64,000 nucleotides of DNA, taken from Nonomuraea muscovyensis. Its GTDB lineage: Bacteria; Actinomycetota; Actinomycetes; Streptosporangiales; Streptosporangiaceae. Positions 62,875 to 64,000 of this stretch are shown one piece after another. The notes under the pieces are model-generated. The model did not search any database. It was not told where the DNA came from and saw nothing but the letters and a program-made list of their open reading frames with translations. How positions within the stretch are numbered: the first letter of the stretch is position 1; each line of letters begins with the position of its first letter. The stretch is from positions 2,542,001 through 2,606,000 of the forward strand of contig NZ_JACHJB010000001.1 in the NCBI RefSeq assembly GCF_014207745.1, written 5' to 3'. A program made the translations under genes and the position numbers.

Positions 62875-63471
62875 TCAGTCGGCGTGCCGGCGGAGGCTCT
62901 GCCAGGCGGCCTCGCCCAGCCCCTTGATCTCCTCGTCGGTCGGCGTGTGCGCCCCGGCGAACCACAGGCGGCACACCTCCTGCGCCGGTCCGAGCCACAG
63001 GACGTAGCACATCGTCGGGTGCACCTGCCGGAGCAGGCCGTTGTCCATGTGCGGCCGCCACCAGTCGGACACGCGGCGGAAGAACGCGCGGCGCGCCTCG
63101 GCCACCTCGGCGCCGCCCAGCTCGTGCTTGCGCGGCGGCCGCTCGCTGATCAGCAGCCTGGCGCGCTCGGGATGCTCGCCGGCCCAGCGCATGTGGAAGG
63201 CGACGACGGCCTCGATGCCGTCGCGGGCCGACTCGTGGCTCTCCAGCTCGGCGAGGAACGCCTCCTGGTAGGCCGTGAGTATCTCGGCGTAGAGCACGCT
63301 GAAGACGTGGTCCTTGCCGGTGAAGTGGTGGTAGAAGCTACCGACGCTGACGCCGCTCTCCTTGCGGAGATCGCTCAGTGTGGTGGCCGACACGCCGTCC
63401 TGACTGAATCGGCGGAGGGCCCCCTCGATGATGCGGGTCCGCCCGTCACGTCCGTTCCTGGCACTCTTCAC
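62875..63471 (-). CDS. TetR-family regulator
   Basis: This 198-residue protein has a TetR helix-turn-helix (TRIIEGALRRFSQDGVSATTLSDLRKESGVSVGSFYHHFTGKD) and a helical effector domain with WWRPHMDNGLL and CYVLWLGPAQEVCRLW. The GTG at 63471 overlaps the stop of the upstream GNAT gene (GTGA). The frame is open upstream but antisense-like there. It probably controls this pair or the neighbouring dehydrogenase operon. Confidence 0.86.
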   Translation of the reverse strand: MKSARNGRDGRTRIIEGALRRFSQDGVSATTLSDLRKESGVSVGSFYHHFTGKDHVFSVLYAEILTAYQEAFLAELESHESARDGIEAVVAFHMRWAGEHPERARLLISERPPRKHELGGAEVAEARRAFFRRVSDWWRPHMDNGLLRQVHPTMCYVLWLGPAQEVCRLWFAGAHTPTDEEIKGLGEAAWQSLRRHAD

Positions 63472-63980
63472 ACTGTCAATGGTGAAGCAGCAGAACGTTG
63501 TTCCGCAAATGGCGCGGCCCGGTCGATCATAGCGGTCACCTCGACGGTCCCGGAGACGACCTTCATCGTCGCGTCCGGCCACAGGCGGCGGATCACGCGC
63601 AGGGCCCGCCGGTTCTCGCCCATCACGTCCATGCCGACCGTCGTGGCCCCTCCTGCGGCGGCGCGGCGGAGGAGGGCGTCGGCCAGGCGCGGCCCGAGCC
63701 CGTGCCCCTGCCACCGGTCGGTCACCACCACCGCGATCTCCACGTCGGTCACGCCGCCGCGATAGCTCATGGCGTGGCCGATGATCTCGCCGTCAAGGGT
63801 GGCGACCAGGGCGTCGCGGTGTTCGTCCACGGCGAGCAGCGTGCGGACCAGGCTCGCGGCCGGGCGGCTGAACCCGGTGAAGAACCGCAGCGTGCGCGTG
63901 TGCAGGGACAGTCCGGCCAGAAAGCGCCTGATGCGCTCGTCGTCGTCGGTCCGGGCGGGCCGGATCTGGGTTCCTTGCAT
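63468..63980 (-). CDS. GNAT-family acetyltransferase
   Basis: This 170-residue protein shows the GNAT core: IRPARTDDDERIRRFLAGL at the start, DVEIAVVVTDRWQGHGLGPRLADALLRRA (acetyl-CoA binding Q/RxxGxG/A, here QGHGLG), and MDVMGENRRALRVIRRL. It resembles the C-terminal domain of protein lysine acetyltransferases but lacks the partner domain. Start ATG 63980; the gene ends in a 4-bp overlap with tetR. The last 20 bp of the window after it hold nothing. Confidence 0.87.
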   Translation of the reverse strand: MQGTQIRPARTDDDERIRRFLAGLSLHTRTLRFFTGFSRPAASLVRTLLAVDEHRDALVATLDGEIIGHAMSYRGGVTDVEIAVVVTDRWQGHGLGPRLADALLRRAAAGGATTVGMDVMGENRRALRVIRRLWPDATMKVVSGTVEVTAMIDRAAPFAEQRSAASPLTV

Positions 63981-64000
63981 GGACTCAGCCTGCCTGCCAT

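Overview
This is chromosomal DNA from a high-GC actinomycete. Coding regions have very strong third-position GC bias, the regulators are of actinomycete type (AfsR/SARP, LAL-type LuxR, LytR-CpsA-Psr), a menaquinone gene (menB) is present, and a CU044_5270-like protein opens the window. The overall style fits Streptosporangiaceae (for example Nonomuraea), but the genus cannot be fixed from the sequence alone. No rRNA, tRNA, CRISPR array or intact insertion sequence was seen. About 58 protein genes are supported.

Left part (1-14.3 kb): the 3' end of a CU044_5270-like gene; a divergent FAD-monooxygenase/MarR pair with a perfect operator palindrome between them; a sigma factor with a membrane-anchored partner; then a three-gene formate dehydrogenase operon. 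The catalytic subunit has an in-frame UGA followed by a GGUCU stem-loop at the same spacing as the E. coli fdhF SECIS, so I read it as a selenocysteine enzyme of 1068 residues rather than a broken gene. Upstream lies a likely resistance operon: a TetM/OtrA-like ribosomal-protection GTPase (TTG start, overlapped by a 35-codon leader ORF) followed by two half-size ABC exporters. A nine-unit 15-bp repeat has expanded inside the nucleotide-binding domain of one exporter.

Lanthipeptide locus (14.9-20.9 kb, next to aroQ): a three-domain lanthionine synthetase (lyase/kinase/cyclase), a 56-residue precursor with five Cys and five Ser/Thr in its C-terminal core, and a divergent operon of an ABC exporter and a MauE-thioredoxin fusion protein. 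The cyclase appears to carry a Cys-Cys-Cys zinc site. The predicted thiol-redox protein beside a Cys-rich precursor makes this the best candidate in the window for an undescribed system.

Middle (20.9-46.5 kb): phospholipase D-like protein, a lone xanthine-dehydrogenase-type molybdopterin subunit with an SDR that lacks the catalytic Lys, two TetR modules (one with a P450), LCP protein, MFS exporter, LAL regulator and hydrolase, DUF3073, ArsR, MenB, a SoxR-box-controlled oxidoreductase, a second MarR/FAD-monooxygenase pair, a DapA-like/LysR pair, a serine hydrolase behind a MerR-type promoter, and a two-gene unit of a four-helix membrane protein and a short thymidylate-synthase-fold protein.

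Right part (46.6-64 kb): second LCP protein, TPR protein, ParA/CooC-like ATPase behind a Zur-like box, SCO5389-type protein, LLM oxidoreductase, remnant of an AbrB antitoxin, RNase HII, LysR/aminotransferase pair, GNAT, AfsR-type regulator, methyltransferase, zinc-ribbon protein, Zn-alcohol dehydrogenase with SRPBCC partner, and a GNAT/TetR pair. Short GC-rich tandem repeats inside or beside genes recur through the window.
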